NCBI GenBank assembly: GCA_026874595.1 | Contig: CM049307.1 | Coordinates: forward strand, 52,263,370 to 52,327,369 | Source: Sipunculus nudus | Lineage: Eukaryota; Annelida; Sipuncula; Golfingiida; Sipunculidae | Length of the DNA: 64,000 bases | Reading direction: 5' to 3' | Part shown: piece after piece, positions 39,798-52,019 of the stretch | Numbering within the stretch: the stretch's first letter is position 1 | How the letters are laid out: each line of letters starts with the position of its first letter | Made by a program: the position numbers and the translations under genes | The notes under the pieces: model-generated | Told to the model about the DNA's origin: nothing | What the model saw: the letters and a program-made list of their open reading frames with translations, nothing else | Databases searched by the model: none

Positions 39798-39850
39798 CAT
39801 GCATTTGTATGGCTCCTCCTGTGAATTTGATGAACACCAAAGCCACAAAC
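39798..39850 (-). CDS. Receptor B signal-peptide exon
   Basis: 53-nt exon, read FVALVFIKFTGGAIQMH, hydrophobic then small/polar as for a signal peptide. It matches the exon at 63,745-63,803 of receptor A in sequence and phase (enters phase 2, leaves phase 1). There is no Met before the hydrophobic core, so the start codon must lie on an earlier exon. Confidence 0.65.
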
Positions 39851-40276
39851 CTGCAAAGTTATCAGTCAACATTAACAAACAACTAGTAAACTGTTGTCGG
39901 AATATCAACGTTGTACTTGCTAGGCGGTACAAAGCGGTGGCTAATTTGAAGCCAAAATAACGTCATATAGCATATGTACACGATTTGCTGCTGTCTATTT
40001 GAATGAACACTTTTTATTCTCTTTTAAAGTCGAGTCTTATTATGGTCTAAGCAGTGTTTGTCCGCCAGTACATTACAAGCATAAATCGTCAGTACGTCAA
40101 AAAAGAATCCCAACTTGTAGCCCACATTATCTCTCATCCCATCTGACTTGTAGGTACGGTATGTCAATTAGCGGGATAACCGCTAGAGTCTGAGGACTTC
40201 CGCTATATTACAAGTGCCAATTATTGCTATGAGGGAGGTTTGTAGATATGATCATTTACGAGAATAACTTTCTCAC

Positions 40277-40402
40277 TTTATAAAGTATAGTCCAGAACTG
40301 GACTATTTGGGGCCTATTAAAATCTGATAGTATGTGGGGCAACATATACTATCAGATTATAAATACGCCCCGATCAGTGCAGTTCTGGACTATATAAAGT
40401 CA
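40277..40402. repeat. Fold-back inverted repeat
   Basis: TATAGTCCAGAACTG at the left is matched in reverse by CAGTTCTGGACTATA at the right. The inner blocks AATCTGATAGTAT and ATACTATCAGATT also pair around a loop near GTGGGGCAACA. About 125 bp with a few mismatches. It lies just upstream of the receptor B signal-peptide exon, the region where its first exon or promoter would be expected. Confidence 0.75.
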
Positions 40403-40894
40403 TGCAAAGACGGTTCACTAACGAAGATCGGCGGCGGCTGCAGATACACTCTGCTCTACTTGACAGTGTCTCGGCTGGGTGGCGGCGCGAAATGCCGACA
40501 GCGCTTGGCTCTAATGCTTGTTGTGTCTAATGCTGGTCGTGTGTAACTTTAGAACCTGCTTAGTGCTTCGTACATGATTCGTACCAACATCGTTGGACTT
40601 GCATAGTCCCAGTCATGTTATCAGAGTCTAATCGCCTGTAATGTCACGTCTTTCCTCTCCGTAGCGCAATGGGGAGATCAATTAGTGGATGTGGGATTGC
40701 CCCTAAACGGTTCCTTATACTTTATGCCAATACTCTGTTTACACTTACCATATTTCGCATTGTGACACTAACTTTAATTAAGAAAGGCCTTATTAACCAG
40801 ATAGAAAATAAAAATACATGCCTGTGTGATTCTGTGTTGGGTTTAGGACAACAAGAATCCCAACGTATATTCTAGAATGAATACATGAGACAGA

Positions 40895-41480
40895 GGTTAC
40901 AGTGTGCATGCAACACACGACAACAGGAGATAGCACATAAATATTGGTCACGGTCACATGATTTTGGGGTATACTAGAAGAGTTTACTAGAACCCGTCTA
41001 CCACTGTCCAGAACTAATAATTTAACATTTAACATAATTTAAACAGGCATGTACACCTAATGCGAATCTGTGCAATGGAATATACATCAGGTATAATGCT
41101 TACATGATAATATGCTTGACCATTATTTGAAAAGTACTTGATTACTTTTTCAAGTACATGTGAGACACGTACATATACAAAGTAAGTACTTAACATTTTG
41201 AACCCAAGTACAAACACCTGTTACACAAACGTCACTCCTGAATTACTGGCATGGACGTACACAACGGGAAAAATAATTGTAGGTTGCATCACCAGATATG
41301 TGTATAAGAAAGCCATCGAATATGCAAAATTTTAGGCACATACTTTTTGCACAAATTCATGAACCTAAAACCTATAGTGGGTGGCCCATAAGCCAAGTAT
41401 ACGGCGAGGCTGTACAAGATGGGCAGACATGCACAATTTATATCAAATCCCTCCTGAATAATAAGCAGAGACACAATGTT
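40895..41480. repeat. Dispersed repeat, copy 1
   Basis: About 580 bp strongly similar in the same orientation to 52,020-52,590. Shared blocks include ACCCGTCTACCACT, ATATACATCAGGTATAATGC, AAGCCATCGAATAT and AAGCAGAGACACA. The open frame starting at 41,298 begins inside this repeat and is probably not a gene. Confidence 0.75.
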
Positions 41481-41814
41481 CCAGTACGACGCAGATCGAT
41501 ACCACGCATGTGTTTTCAGAACACCCTCAGAGATGCAGCTTTGTCAGACGCGGTTCATTGGTTATGCCTAGAACGCCCTAAGAGACCGGGTACAGTACGA
41601 CGTGGTTCAGTGCTTGTGGTTGTGTATGTTGAGGACAGACTGTATTATTTTGTTATTGTTAAACCACTGTATTTATCCCCCCCCCCCCGGGTTTGTTTCT
41701 GCACACCGTAACGTGCTGCCATATATTAACCATTCCCGTACTATTTAATGATGCTCTCGTATGTTAGAGGTATTAAAAAACGGTCCAGCTATTGTTTCAT
41801 CACAAGAAGTTGTT

Positions 41815-42600
41815 CAGCTTTTAGCCCTCAGCCCTTAAGCTGAGAACCATTGGGTCGATTTTTACAAAACTTACTATGGTCATCTGGACTGAAAGTTTCT
41901 ACCTGCTCCACAAATTTGGTGGCGCCACCTACAATTTCTGATTTTTTTCAAATTTTTATCGGATATTTCAACTTTTGCCTTGTGATCAGGATATATCTAA
42001 AAGGAATCACAACAGAAATTTTCATTCTTTGGTGATGATATATAATCGAAAAAATCTTGGTCAAGTTCGAAGATGGGTGACGACCTAATTTTCTACGTTT
42101 TAGCGCTGATTATTGACAAATACTTAGAAGCTAATTTCTCAGGAACCATTGGATCTTACTATGATCATTCGGACTGATGGTCTGTACCTGCTGCACAAGT
42201 TTTGGGGCAGCATCCTATTTCTGATTTTTAATGAATTTTTATCGGATTTTAAACTTTGGCCTTTTGTGCGGGATATCTCTAAAGGTATTCAACACAGGAA
42301 CTTCATTTTTTCAGTGCTATAGCATATTTACAATATCTTGGTAAAATTCAAAGATGGGTGTTCTTGACTGACTTATTAAGGTCACCGAACTTAGAATAGA
42401 AAATAACTTAGGAGCTTATTTCTCAGGAAGCAATCGGTGAACTGTTATGAAACACGGTATATACCTATCCAATTTAAATTTATAACTCAGACATGTACAG
42501 TTATACATCCGAATGACAACAAATATTTTTTACTTGTTACTGTAACCACCTATAAACACTGTTCTTTTGGCTGAGGGCTTTTTTCAGCTTTTGCTGATAT
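41815..42600. repeat. Element with two internal 290-bp repeats and inverted ends
   Basis: Two diverged units (about 41,836-42,075 and 42,129-42,365) share GAACCATTGG, ACTATG(G/A)TCAT, CTGATTTTT, TTTTTATCGGAT and AAGATGGGTG. The outer ends are inverted relative to each other (AGCCCTCAGCC at 41,823 against GGCTGAGGGCT at about 42,570). No coding capacity recognised; possibly a non-autonomous DNA element. Confidence 0.55.
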
Positions 42601-43899
42601 TCTAGTTTTCTTTGTGTTTGTGTGACTTCCACGGTGTTGAGCTTGTCTTTGGTCCTCAACAGTGTAAACGCACCTCGAGGCACGTTGGGCAAGATATATC
42701 CTTCTCATGATTTACTCAAGTTATTCTCACTGTAAATTTGTTAATAGAATATAACACTGTGGTTTATTAAGTTGCATAATTTATTCATGTTTGACTTGAA
42801 ATTAACTACGTTTTGTCGCAAGTCTCCGGAAAACGGGTATTGTCGTTTATGGAATTTGATAGAATTAAGGCATGATACTACATGCAACTAATATAAAATA
42901 TGTTTACCAAGATAAGTCACATGACACCTTAATTCAGATAGAACTAAAATTGATTCAAAACGTGTTGAAACGTGTGGGCCAGAATCTGAAAACACAGAAA
43001 CAATTATGAGAGAGATGCAAACGAACTGGACGACTTCGGTATGGACGACTTCGGCCAGGGACGACATTCCGAATAGAAGACATTTTTAATCGTCGACAAT
43101 TTAAGGTGAAGTTAAAGTGAAGGCGATTGTGGCCAACTACCATAAAGTGAAACTGTTTCATATTTTTTTTTTTTTTTGCAAAATTCCAGATATTTGCAAA
43201 CACGTTTGGGTATGGTTAGTGTCGGCCTCGGATTCACGGCCGACCTTTTGGGACGACGCGCGTGATGGGTGGCCAGCTTTTAACCATACGGATTGACGCT
43301 GTGGATGGCGGAATAAATTTAAATTGTACCATTAACGATTTTACCACAATTGTATATTTGTTTTTGTGTATGTGTATGGTTGCGTGTTTAACCTGCCGAT
43401 ATGTACATTGTGCTAAATAATTGATGCCGACAAATCTCCGTTTCAGGACGACACATTTACTTTAACTTTGTTTATTTAAAAAGGGAATGTATACCGACAG
43501 AATTAGATTTGGTATACACTTCATATATTTAATTCCTTGATTTCATGCATAGTTTGTTTGATAATTTAATTCCTCTCTGCGGTAGATATTTTTCTGAAGC
43601 GAAATTTAATATAGTGATATTTCGAACATGAACCATTATAGCAGTGTTCATATGTGTTAAGAAGGACAATATGTACCGTTCAAGCTTAATCTTTTATATT
43701 AATTAAATATGAAACAATATCATTGGTAGTGTCACCATTCTTTTTGATTTGTAATCAAAGACTATTTGCCTTCTTTGTTGACCCATTGATGAGATTAATG
43801 TGGTATTAATAAAAACTATTGACTTCTCAGTCGCCAGGCCTCTGCTAATTTAGCAGATCCATAATCAACCCATCATAAAGCTAATATAAAGTCGGACTT
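42601..43899. other. Intergenic, nothing recognised
   Basis: AT-rich with a small GC-richer patch at about 43,020-43,290 (GACGACTTCGG repeated). No gene or repeat family assigned. Confidence 0.35.
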
Positions 43900-44310
43900 A
43901 AGGGTTGGCAGGAAGAATGAGAGAAAAAGAAAACAAGAAAAGGAATGATAGAAAGAACGGAAGAAGGAAACTTATATATTATGGATAGTTGAATTTAAAG
44001 GAGAGAATGACTTGGAAAGAAAGAGAAAAGAAGAAAGAACGGGAGATGGATAGAAAGAGAGAAGGGCAGAATGACAAAAGGGGAGAAAATGAGCGAGAAA
44101 GAAAGAAAGATGAAAAGAAAGAGTAAGAACAGTTAAAACACAGAAAAAAGATGAATAAGGAAATTATAAGAACAGTAAAAAAAACTAAAGGGATAAATAA
44201 GAAAAATATGGGAAAAAGATGCAATTACAAGAGAAATAAAAAAAAAAATTAAAAAAATAGGTCGTGCGTGGTCATCCATAGGGAGGGAAAGAGGGAGAAA
44301 ACAATATATA
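43900..44310. repeat. Long polypurine tract
   Basis: About 400 bp in which the plus strand is mostly A and G (GAAAGAAAGA, GAGAAAAAGAAAAC and similar) and the complement is pyrimidine. The antisense open frame at 43,979-44,224 is a low-complexity Phe/Ser/Leu by-product. Confidence 0.75.
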
Positions 44311-46850
44311 TTGAAAGTTAATGATTTATCGAAATGAAAGAGAAAATTACACTATATTAATAATAAAAATGAAACTAGATATATCTTTGACCGATGTTCT
44401 ATTCAATTATAAAATTTTAGAAGAACGAGACCGGTTCATATATATGGACAGAATGGATCGAGACACATTAGTGACAATTTATAAGTCTAATATTTTGTCT
44501 TTTAGAAATGCTGGTAATTTTTCTACAAAAGCTATACTAGACTTGAATGTGAAACAGCTGCCGTATTCGGTTTCATTTTGGCGAAGAGAGTGTATACCAT
44601 TAAATACAGCATAAAATTGAGGTCAAAAATGAAATGATTATACATATTCCTTAATTTTATTATTATTATTTTTGCGACCTACATATGTTAACGGGGTATC
44701 TTTCATCACAGGGCATCAAGTTAACCTGGGGAAACCTCGCTTGTGTGATATAATTGAGCTGTTTCGTGCAGCCGAAAACCGCTCTGCCGCGAAGGGTTCT
44801 CTTAAAGTGTTATACAAACATTACTCCAGCCCGGATCATGTAACCTCTGATGTGATTATTTAGGCACGTACAACCATAACTATCTAAATAAACATTACAA
44901 CATTTGCATTGTCCATAATTATTATACGCAACATTTTTTATTTTAAGTGGAAATAAAATGACTCCTCCTTGGTACAGACTGAATGTTCTCATTCTTGAAC
45001 CACGCTTTCTCAAATTTACATGCAAGATGATAATTTGATGTTTGCTTAATTTCTTTTTAAATTTGAATAAATGACCTTGATAGTGTACTGGTACTACAGA
45101 ATACAGCATAATATCGGTTAAAATATCTTAACCGCATGGTGTACATATCCGATTAATGTTTCATTTTACTCTTTTACTGTTCAGAATAGCATGCACTTCT
45201 GCTCTTTATTTGACTTTAAATATAAATGAAATTTGTATAATTTTAGCAAAGGTAAATGAGCTTAGTCACATATTTATATATTTTTATATATTAGTATTTA
45301 AATGATACTTTCAAATGCCCCATATATTTGAAATGGTAAAATACAGTATGCATATTGTTGAATAAAACAGGGCCTTGAATGCTCATTATAATTCTAAAAA
45401 TTAATTATCAGTCCAGATTAAAAAGGTAATAATAATATCTACCATTATCATAACATGGATAAGGCCAATAATTTTTACCATGCACAGCTAAAACCGGGAC
45501 GTTTCATGCTTTTGTATATGAGACCTATGTGCTTTCACCAAACCTAAAAAAGTGGCATTGAATGGCACCGGTTGCGGAGATTTCAAAATTTCGTTTCAAT
45601 ATTCTTTTACCTTATTTGGTTCAAACTAATTATCTTAAACACTATGAGGGAATTACATTAAACTGTCTCTCAAGATGTTTTTGACGTATTTTTTTCTGAC
45701 TGATGAATACGTATAATTATTCAAGTTTAACATGCTAGATATTAACATTGGTTACAATGACGTTATATGGGCAATACTAGTGGAATTAATAGAAAATAGG
45801 CTCTGTTAGCCATAATAATTTCTTGGAATCACCTTGTTGTTAAGTTAAACTCTCTGGTTATCTTTTAGAAATGTACTTTTTTCCTATGTTAATCGAGGTT
45901 TGTAAATGATTTACTAAAAATAAAACATTCTTGTTTCATTTTAAAATTTTTACTTCTGCTTTACTCTCTTTCTCTCTCTCTTTGTCTGTCTGTCTCTCTG
46001 TCTCTCTGTGCCTCTCTCTCAATCTATCATGTTTATGGATCTGCTCAATTAGCACAGGCAGCGAATACACCATGCAATTCAGGTCAACGTTATTGCAGGA
46101 CTTATCTCATGAATGGTCTAACACAGACCTTTGATCCCGAGTAAATCAGTGGTAAATTTGTAGAATAAGTCAGGTTTTATAGTGTTTATAAATCAAAATA
46201 CGTTCACCCATGTCCTTAAGACGTTATATTTTTCATTTAAGGAAACACATTAACATGTAGATGTGCAAACAAAAAAAACAGTAAATAACAGACATACGTG
46301 TTTAAGTATAAAATAGTTAAATGTGCATTTAAGGTATATATGAAACGTCGTCAAGCCGAGATGTGGTGAAACCCGAAATCGTCCAGCTCAATTATAATTC
46401 TGTCATAATCAGGCATGTCATTTATGCGAAATCAATTATATTATGTTTGTTTGGCATATTTACGTGATTAATTTATACAATTTAAAATATTCCCCCACCG
46501 TGCGAATTTGTTTGAAATAGCGGGTCAGTAATACCTGTCTATCAGAAGGTATTGAAACTCATATGAAAACATCGGTATCCGGACAGTTTTTTTTTTTTTT
46601 TCATACATCTACAAATTGTAAAGAATGTTTAAATTATAGTTTTATACACGTTTATACGATTGAATTGAACCTCTTTATCGTTCTAATGGACAGGCGATAC
46701 ACATCCTGGCCGGATGCTGTCTCGCCGGGCTACGTCTCAAAGGCGCCGCTGCGGTTAAGTAGGCGGGGCGTCTCAGGGAACTGCGTCGTAGCGAGCAATG
46801 GAATCAGTCATACGTCCTATCGAGATGCGTCGTACTGAGATGAACCTTTT
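44311..46850. other. Intergenic; one unassigned 97-codon frame
   Basis: Frame 44,321-44,614 (+) reads MIYRNERENYTILIIK and continues with charged residues; no family recognised. A small CT/GT-rich patch lies at about 45,965-46,020. Otherwise AT-rich without evident genes. Confidence 0.3.
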
Positions 46851-46854
46851 CATC

Positions 46855-47135
46855 CATGGGTGGGTGAGCCATATTTGCAAGATGAAAGGTTTTGGTCAAA
46901 AGGTTTTGGTTAAATTGGGTCTACAAACTTTTTCTAGAAGTGGGCCCTGTGGCCGTGACCTTTGACCCGTGACCTCAAAATCAAAAAGGTTCTTAATCTA
47001 TAGTTGAGTGAGCTATATGTGCAAGATGAAAGATTTTGGTCAAACGGTTTGGCTTGAAAATGATCCACAATCTAATTCTGAATGGACAGACAGACGCACG
47101 AACGGAGGCGTTACTATATTCCCAATATCGTTGTG
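46855..47135. repeat. Dispersed mollusc-style repeat
   Basis: Internally repeated phrases GAGCCATATTTGCAAGATGAAAGG and GAGCTATATGTGCAAGATGAAAG with GTGACCTTTGACCC, ending near GGACAGACAGACGCACG. The wording of this sequence is typical of high-copy repeats in bivalve genomes (from general knowledge, not searched). Confidence 0.5.
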
Positions 47136-47789
47136 AGGGGATAATAAGCTTTCAATGTTCATGCAAATCTCGCAAATTCATAAGCCTACTAGTCACGTGA
47201 AGTCTTGACGCGTTTCTTTGAGGGAAGCAGTGAGACGGTGGTTTGTAACGTTGTAACATACACTATCATACACATCTGCAGTGTACCAAAGGGCATTCGA
47301 GATTTGCCTCGTTGGCCCATAGTATTTTCGATTGTTATGTACGTAATATTTAGATGTTCTAATATTGACAGCATGAATATCAAGACGTTTATTTATTTAT
47401 TTAAATATCTTTCAGGGTAGCCTTTATCATAATAAAATTATGTTTACATAAGGGCCCTGTAATACATATATACATCACAATAAAATACAAAATTCAATAA
47501 GTCCATGAACTAAAATTACATCATACAGTCACAGAATTTTATGCGAAAACACGTCGACGTAAACACAGCTAAATGTGAAGTACAAATATATGTGGTCGAG
47601 TTTCGTTATGAAAAGTATGCAACAGAGTTGCTAAATACATAAAACGAAGTTAAAATACAAATTAAGCACAATTGTGTACAATATAAATGAAATGTATATA
47701 TAAAAGTCTACATAAGATGCGCATAAGTACGATAATGTAATATTAGATGACGCTCAAATATTAGTATTATTTAGCTATACAAGTAGAAA

Positions 47790-49330
47790 ATGAAAGGTGA
47801 TTATTCTACCTTGGTATTATATGCAAGGAAATATGTGCGCACAAGCCTTTTAAAGCTCTTTAGGTTGTTGGCATTTTTTAGTTTTGTCGGAAGGCTATTC
47901 CATAGAACACTGCTTGCGTTAAAGGATGAGGTTTTAAGGATTTCTGTGCGTGGTTTCGGAATATTAACATTGGAATTAACTGATAAACGGGTGTTATACT
48001 GATAAACATCATAGGTAAAAGTAAAATTCTTATTAAGATAAGAATTGCGAGTCCATTGATACATTTATATGTCAATATCGATAAAAAATGCATGTATCGT
48101 TGCTCTATGTTCATCCATCCATTGTCATGGATAATTGCCAAGCTGCTGTGCGAGTGATCATAAATGCCTGAAATAATTCTGGCTGCATGGCCCTGAAGCT
48201 GCTGAATCGGAAGACGAAATGTATGAGCACAATTTCCCAAACAGTAAGGCCATAGTCAATATTTGGTTGAATGAACGCATGATAATATGTATTTAAGTAT
48301 TTATTTGGCAGTAATATGCTAATTCGGTGCAGTAGTCCAATCTTCGAGCATAATTTCTTTATTACTTCTTTTGTCCGATTCTTCCATGAAAGATGACGGT
48401 CAATTTCAATGCCCAAATGGCGAACATCATCAACACTCACTATAATACAATTACCTACACTAATTGATAGGTTAAATCAGACCTACGTTGTTTGGTGTGT
48501 ATTAACATCGAAGCTGATTTTTGGGCATTTATTGAAAGCTTATTATTACGCATCCAATTAACTACATGGGATAGGCCAGTCTGAAGTTAGTTTTGGGCAG
48601 TAATAACGTCAGGGCCGTTTACATATATCGTGATATCATCGGCATAGATAGAGCATTTTGCTCAAGGGACATTAGCAGGTAAGTCGTTCAGATTTATTAA
48701 AAAGAGTATTGGACCGAGGACTGTGCCTTGAGGTACACCTGTTGTTATAGTTTTTACATCCGAAATAGTATTTGCGAAGGTTACATATTGTTTGCGATCA
48801 TTTAAATATGAATGAAAACACTTTAGAGAGGTCTTATAAACTCCATATTGTTCTAATTTGTTCAAAAGAATACTGTGTGTTAGTGAATCAAAGCCCTTTT
48901 TAACATCGAGAAAACACGCGGTATTAACATTGCCCTGATTAATAATAGTGAGCCAGTTGTCAACTAAATGATGAAGAGCAGTTTGAGTGCAGTTATTTGA
49001 CAGGAAAGCAGTTTGTTCAGTTGAGAGGAGATCATGATTCCGTAAATAAGCAATAAAAGAAATTTTGACGTGTTTTTCAAGAACTTTGGCAATATTACAC
49101 GTAACAGATATAGGACGGTAATTACCTATTTTGCTTAATTTACTCTTACCTTTATATATTGGGACTACTCGTGCAAATTTCCAGTCATGGGGAACTACTC
49201 CAGTAGTAAGAGACTGGTCAAAAATATGCTTAAGAGAATTAGCGAGAAGATCTGCGGAATCACAAAGCAAAATGCCAGAAATATTTAAAAGGTCAAGGCC
49301 AGGTTTGCTTTTCAGTTGCAGTTGCAGATG
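47790..49330 (-). mobile_element. 5'-truncated non-LTR (LINE) retrotransposon, reverse transcriptase
   Basis: Reverse-strand translation gives the LINE RT order: SGILLCDSADLLANSL, GVVPHDWKFARVVPIYKG, IGNYRPISVTCNIAKVLEK, LDVKKGFDSLTHSILL, TGVPQGTVLGPILFLI, then after an in-frame TGA (about 48,662) the catalytic SIYADDITIYVNG (YADD at 48,635-48,646). C-terminal parts (HLGIEIDRHLSWKNRTKEV; LWNSLPTKLKNANNLKSF) follow in other frames. Nonsense and frameshift breaks show it is dead. No endonuclease domain upstream, so it is 5' truncated; 47.39-47.79 kb may be its 3' UTR. Confidence 0.85.
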
Positions 49331-49509
49331 ATTAAGAACAGTAAGGCTATTAATTGGTGCAAACTCATATTTAAAATTGTCTTTGTTTTACTTAGGATTT
49401 TTTTTTTAATATACTGTTTTGTAGTTCATGCAAAGTCAGCGAAGCCTGAAGAAGTGACACTGATAGCAGTGACATTGCCTATTCCTCCTCCATCGCCATC
49501 CCAGAATTC

Positions 49510-50600
49510 CAATTCCAATGCCAGCCCAGACTTATTTGAGCATGATGTCTTCGCCTCCAGGCCCAGAATTTTCTGAGCATGTTGTCCCGGCCTCGAGCCG
49601 AGACTTCGAGCATGCTGTAATTTTCCAGACCGAGACTTCGAGCGTGCCGTCTCTGCCTAAAGGCCAGAATTTTCTGAGCATGCTGTCTCTACCTCAAACC
49701 CAGACATCGAGCATGCTGTCTCCGCCTCCAGCCCAGACTTCGAGCTTGCTGTCTCCTCCTCGAGCCTAGACATATCTGAGCATGTGTCACCGCCTCCAGC
49801 CCAGACTTCGAACATGCTCTCCCTGTTTCGAGCCCAGAATTTGAGCATGCTGTCTCCCCCTCCAGCCAAGACTTCTCTGAGCATGCTGTCTCCACCTCAA
49901 GCCCAGACATCGAGCATGCTGTCTCCGCCTCCAGCCCAGACTTCCAGCATGCTGTCGCCATTTTGAGCCCAGACTTTGAGCATGCTGTCTCCGCCTCCAG
50001 CCCAGACTTCTCTGAGCATGCTGTCTCCAGCATAAGCCCAGACTTCGAGCATGCCGTTGCCGTATCGAGCCAAGACTTCGAGCATGCTGTCTCCGTCTCC
50101 AGCCCAGACTTTGAACATGCTGTCGCCGTTTCGAGCAAAGACTCTAGGCATGCTGTCTCCGCCTCCAGCCCAGACTTCTCTGAGCATGCTGTCTCATCCA
50201 TCAGCCCAGACTTCGAGCTTGCTGTCGCCATTTCGAGCCCAGACTTTGAGCATGCTGTCTAGCTCCGCCTCCAGCCCAGACTTCTCTGAGCATGCTGTCC
50301 CAACCTCCAGTCCAGACTTCGAGCATGCTGTCTCCGTCTCCAGCCCAGACTATGAGCATGCTGTCGCTGTTTCGAGCCCAGACTCTAGGCATGCTGGCTC
50401 CGCCTCTAGCCCAGACTTCTCTGAGCATGCTGTCTCCTCCTCCAGCCCAGACTTCGAGCATGTTGTCTCCAGCCTACAGCTTAGACTTCCAGAATAATTT
50501 CTCCGAACCCAGCCCAGACTTCCAGCATACTGTCTCTGCCTCCAGCCCAGACGTCTCTGAGTATGCTGCCTCCGACTCTAGCCCAGACTTTGGGCAAGCT
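49510..50600. repeat. 33/36-bp minisatellite
   Basis: About 1.1 kb of tandem units around GAGCATGCTGTCTCCGCCTC + CAGCCCAGACTTC. Units are 33 bp, or 36 bp where CTCTGAGCATG replaces CGAGCATG. I count at least 18 exact GCATGCTG cores. Because both lengths are multiples of three and units rarely contain stops, long frames open on both strands (up to 180 codons at 49,689-50,231, reading ETACSKSGLE; others reading SSPDFEHAVS or PPAQTSSMLS). These frames are a repeat artefact unless transcription evidence says otherwise. GC-rich relative to the surroundings. Confidence 0.9.
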
Positions 50601-50649
50601 GTCTCCGACTCCAGTCATAAAAGGGACATTTGCCCACAACAGCTTTAAT

Positions 50650-52019
50650 GAGCAATAGCATTTGTCTAACCTGTATGATAAGCATGGATTTTTTTACAAA
50701 TAAATGTACTAAAGTATAAAAATGCTCTGTATTGGATATATCACAGTTATATCACAGTGACATCATTTCTGTGATATCACTATGTGAGGTCAGTGTGACA
50801 TAAATTTGTGGTTACACTTTGAGGTCGTGATGAGATGTTAAATTTGATGGTAGTAAGATATAATGGTGAGGTCACTGTGTTGGCTGGGTCAGGCATTAGT
50901 TATATAACTATTTGTATGATCAATGTTAAACTTAGTCTTAATGTTATTCACTTAACGTGATTCATGCACTCTGTGCATTGTAATCTTAGTACGTACTCTG
51001 TTATTACATATTCAGCTTAATACTGATAGCTCTTAGAACCCCTAACAGCAAGCAAAAACCTAACCGAGAGACAAAACTGCCACTTATAAACACGAGGAAT
51101 GAGGCACCACGGCTATGGGTACTATTACATAATCACCTACCATATCCGAGCTCTTCTTGTCATCACGCTAGTTGAAGTCAAATAAACATTCGAGCCTGTA
51201 AACATTAGATATACTACTGCGAATGCTTATGGACAAAGAGGTTTGTTACACGACACATCTTCGTGACGTGTTATGAAAGGAATCCTTGTATGTCTTGTGG
51301 ACTTTTTATGCGTAAATATATGAGTCAGAGGTTACAGGCCAATAAATTGCGAGTTCTTATGAAAAGGTACGAAACAAGGAAATATCTGGTACAGTGAGTT
51401 ACTTATGAGCCAAATTGTTATGTAAACATTGTTTCCACACCACTGTGTGATTCTGCGAGTGTACATGCATTGATAGAGAGAAAGAAAGCATTGATAAAAA
51501 CCACATTGGTTAACTCGGGTCAGTGCGTGATCTTTCAATTCTAATGTACCTCGGTTACTGCATTAATGGCACTGATTATTCATCGCACGAGGCTTTAATG
51601 GTACCTGACAGCATTATATTAAATTATGAATAATACACAGCCTTGTCCTACGGGTTTTAGATAGCATGTTCGGATATTTTATGAACCAATTGGTAACTCA
51701 TAATAAATCCTGATATTTTCTTAAACCATATTTTCTGAAAGTCATAGTGATCAACTTGTTTTCATTTTGTTATTTCATTAGTTCTCATTAGTGTGGCAAT
51801 TGTTCCAAACTGCAGTGATTTTTATTTTAAAGAACTGAAAATTATTTTGAAAATTGATGAGCAAGTGACCGTATAAATCAATTTATACTTGGATGAATAT
51901 ACCATAAGGAAAGATTAATTAGCGAGATGTGCGTCTGTTCTCATACAAGCAGGATAATTACTACAAAAGGTTACATGCTGTCGATGTTTTAGGTCGCGGA
52001 TACTTACGAACTCGTCACA
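50650..52019. other. Intergenic, nothing recognised
   Basis: AT-rich sequence with repeated TGTGATATCAC-like phrases at about 50,730-50,790. No gene seen. Confidence 0.35.

Larger units (their letters stand above)
23964..39850 (-). pseudogene. Receptor B: signal peptide, EGF, kringle, EGFs, TM, YxxL tail; two exons carry stops
   Basis: Paralogue of the gene at 56.2-63.8 kb. Exons in transcript order: 39850-39798 (signal peptide), 39447-39322 (EGF), 38908-38633 (kringle), 36444-36310 (EGF), 35509-35372 (EGF, TAG), 34982-34854 (EGF, TGA), 33949-33806 (EGF), 26792-26675 (TM), 26551-26520, 25659-25598, 25022-24992, 24622-24557, 24010-23964 (tail, TAA). Phases agree at all junctions. A first exon supplying the start Met is needed upstream of 39,850 and was not found. 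The two stop-bearing exons are symmetric (1-1), so skipping both would leave an open frame; otherwise the gene is a recent pseudogene. It lacks counterparts of two EGF exons of receptor A and has one (33.9 kb) that A does not clearly have. Confidence 0.8.

Noticed and set aside
41298-41711. 137-codon open frame
   Set aside because: It begins in a dispersed repeat with a second copy at 52 kb and ends near a C-run; no domain recognised.
49689-50231. 180-codon protein-coding gene
   Set aside because: It lies wholly within the minisatellite and equally long frames open on the other strand; no unique domain or start context.
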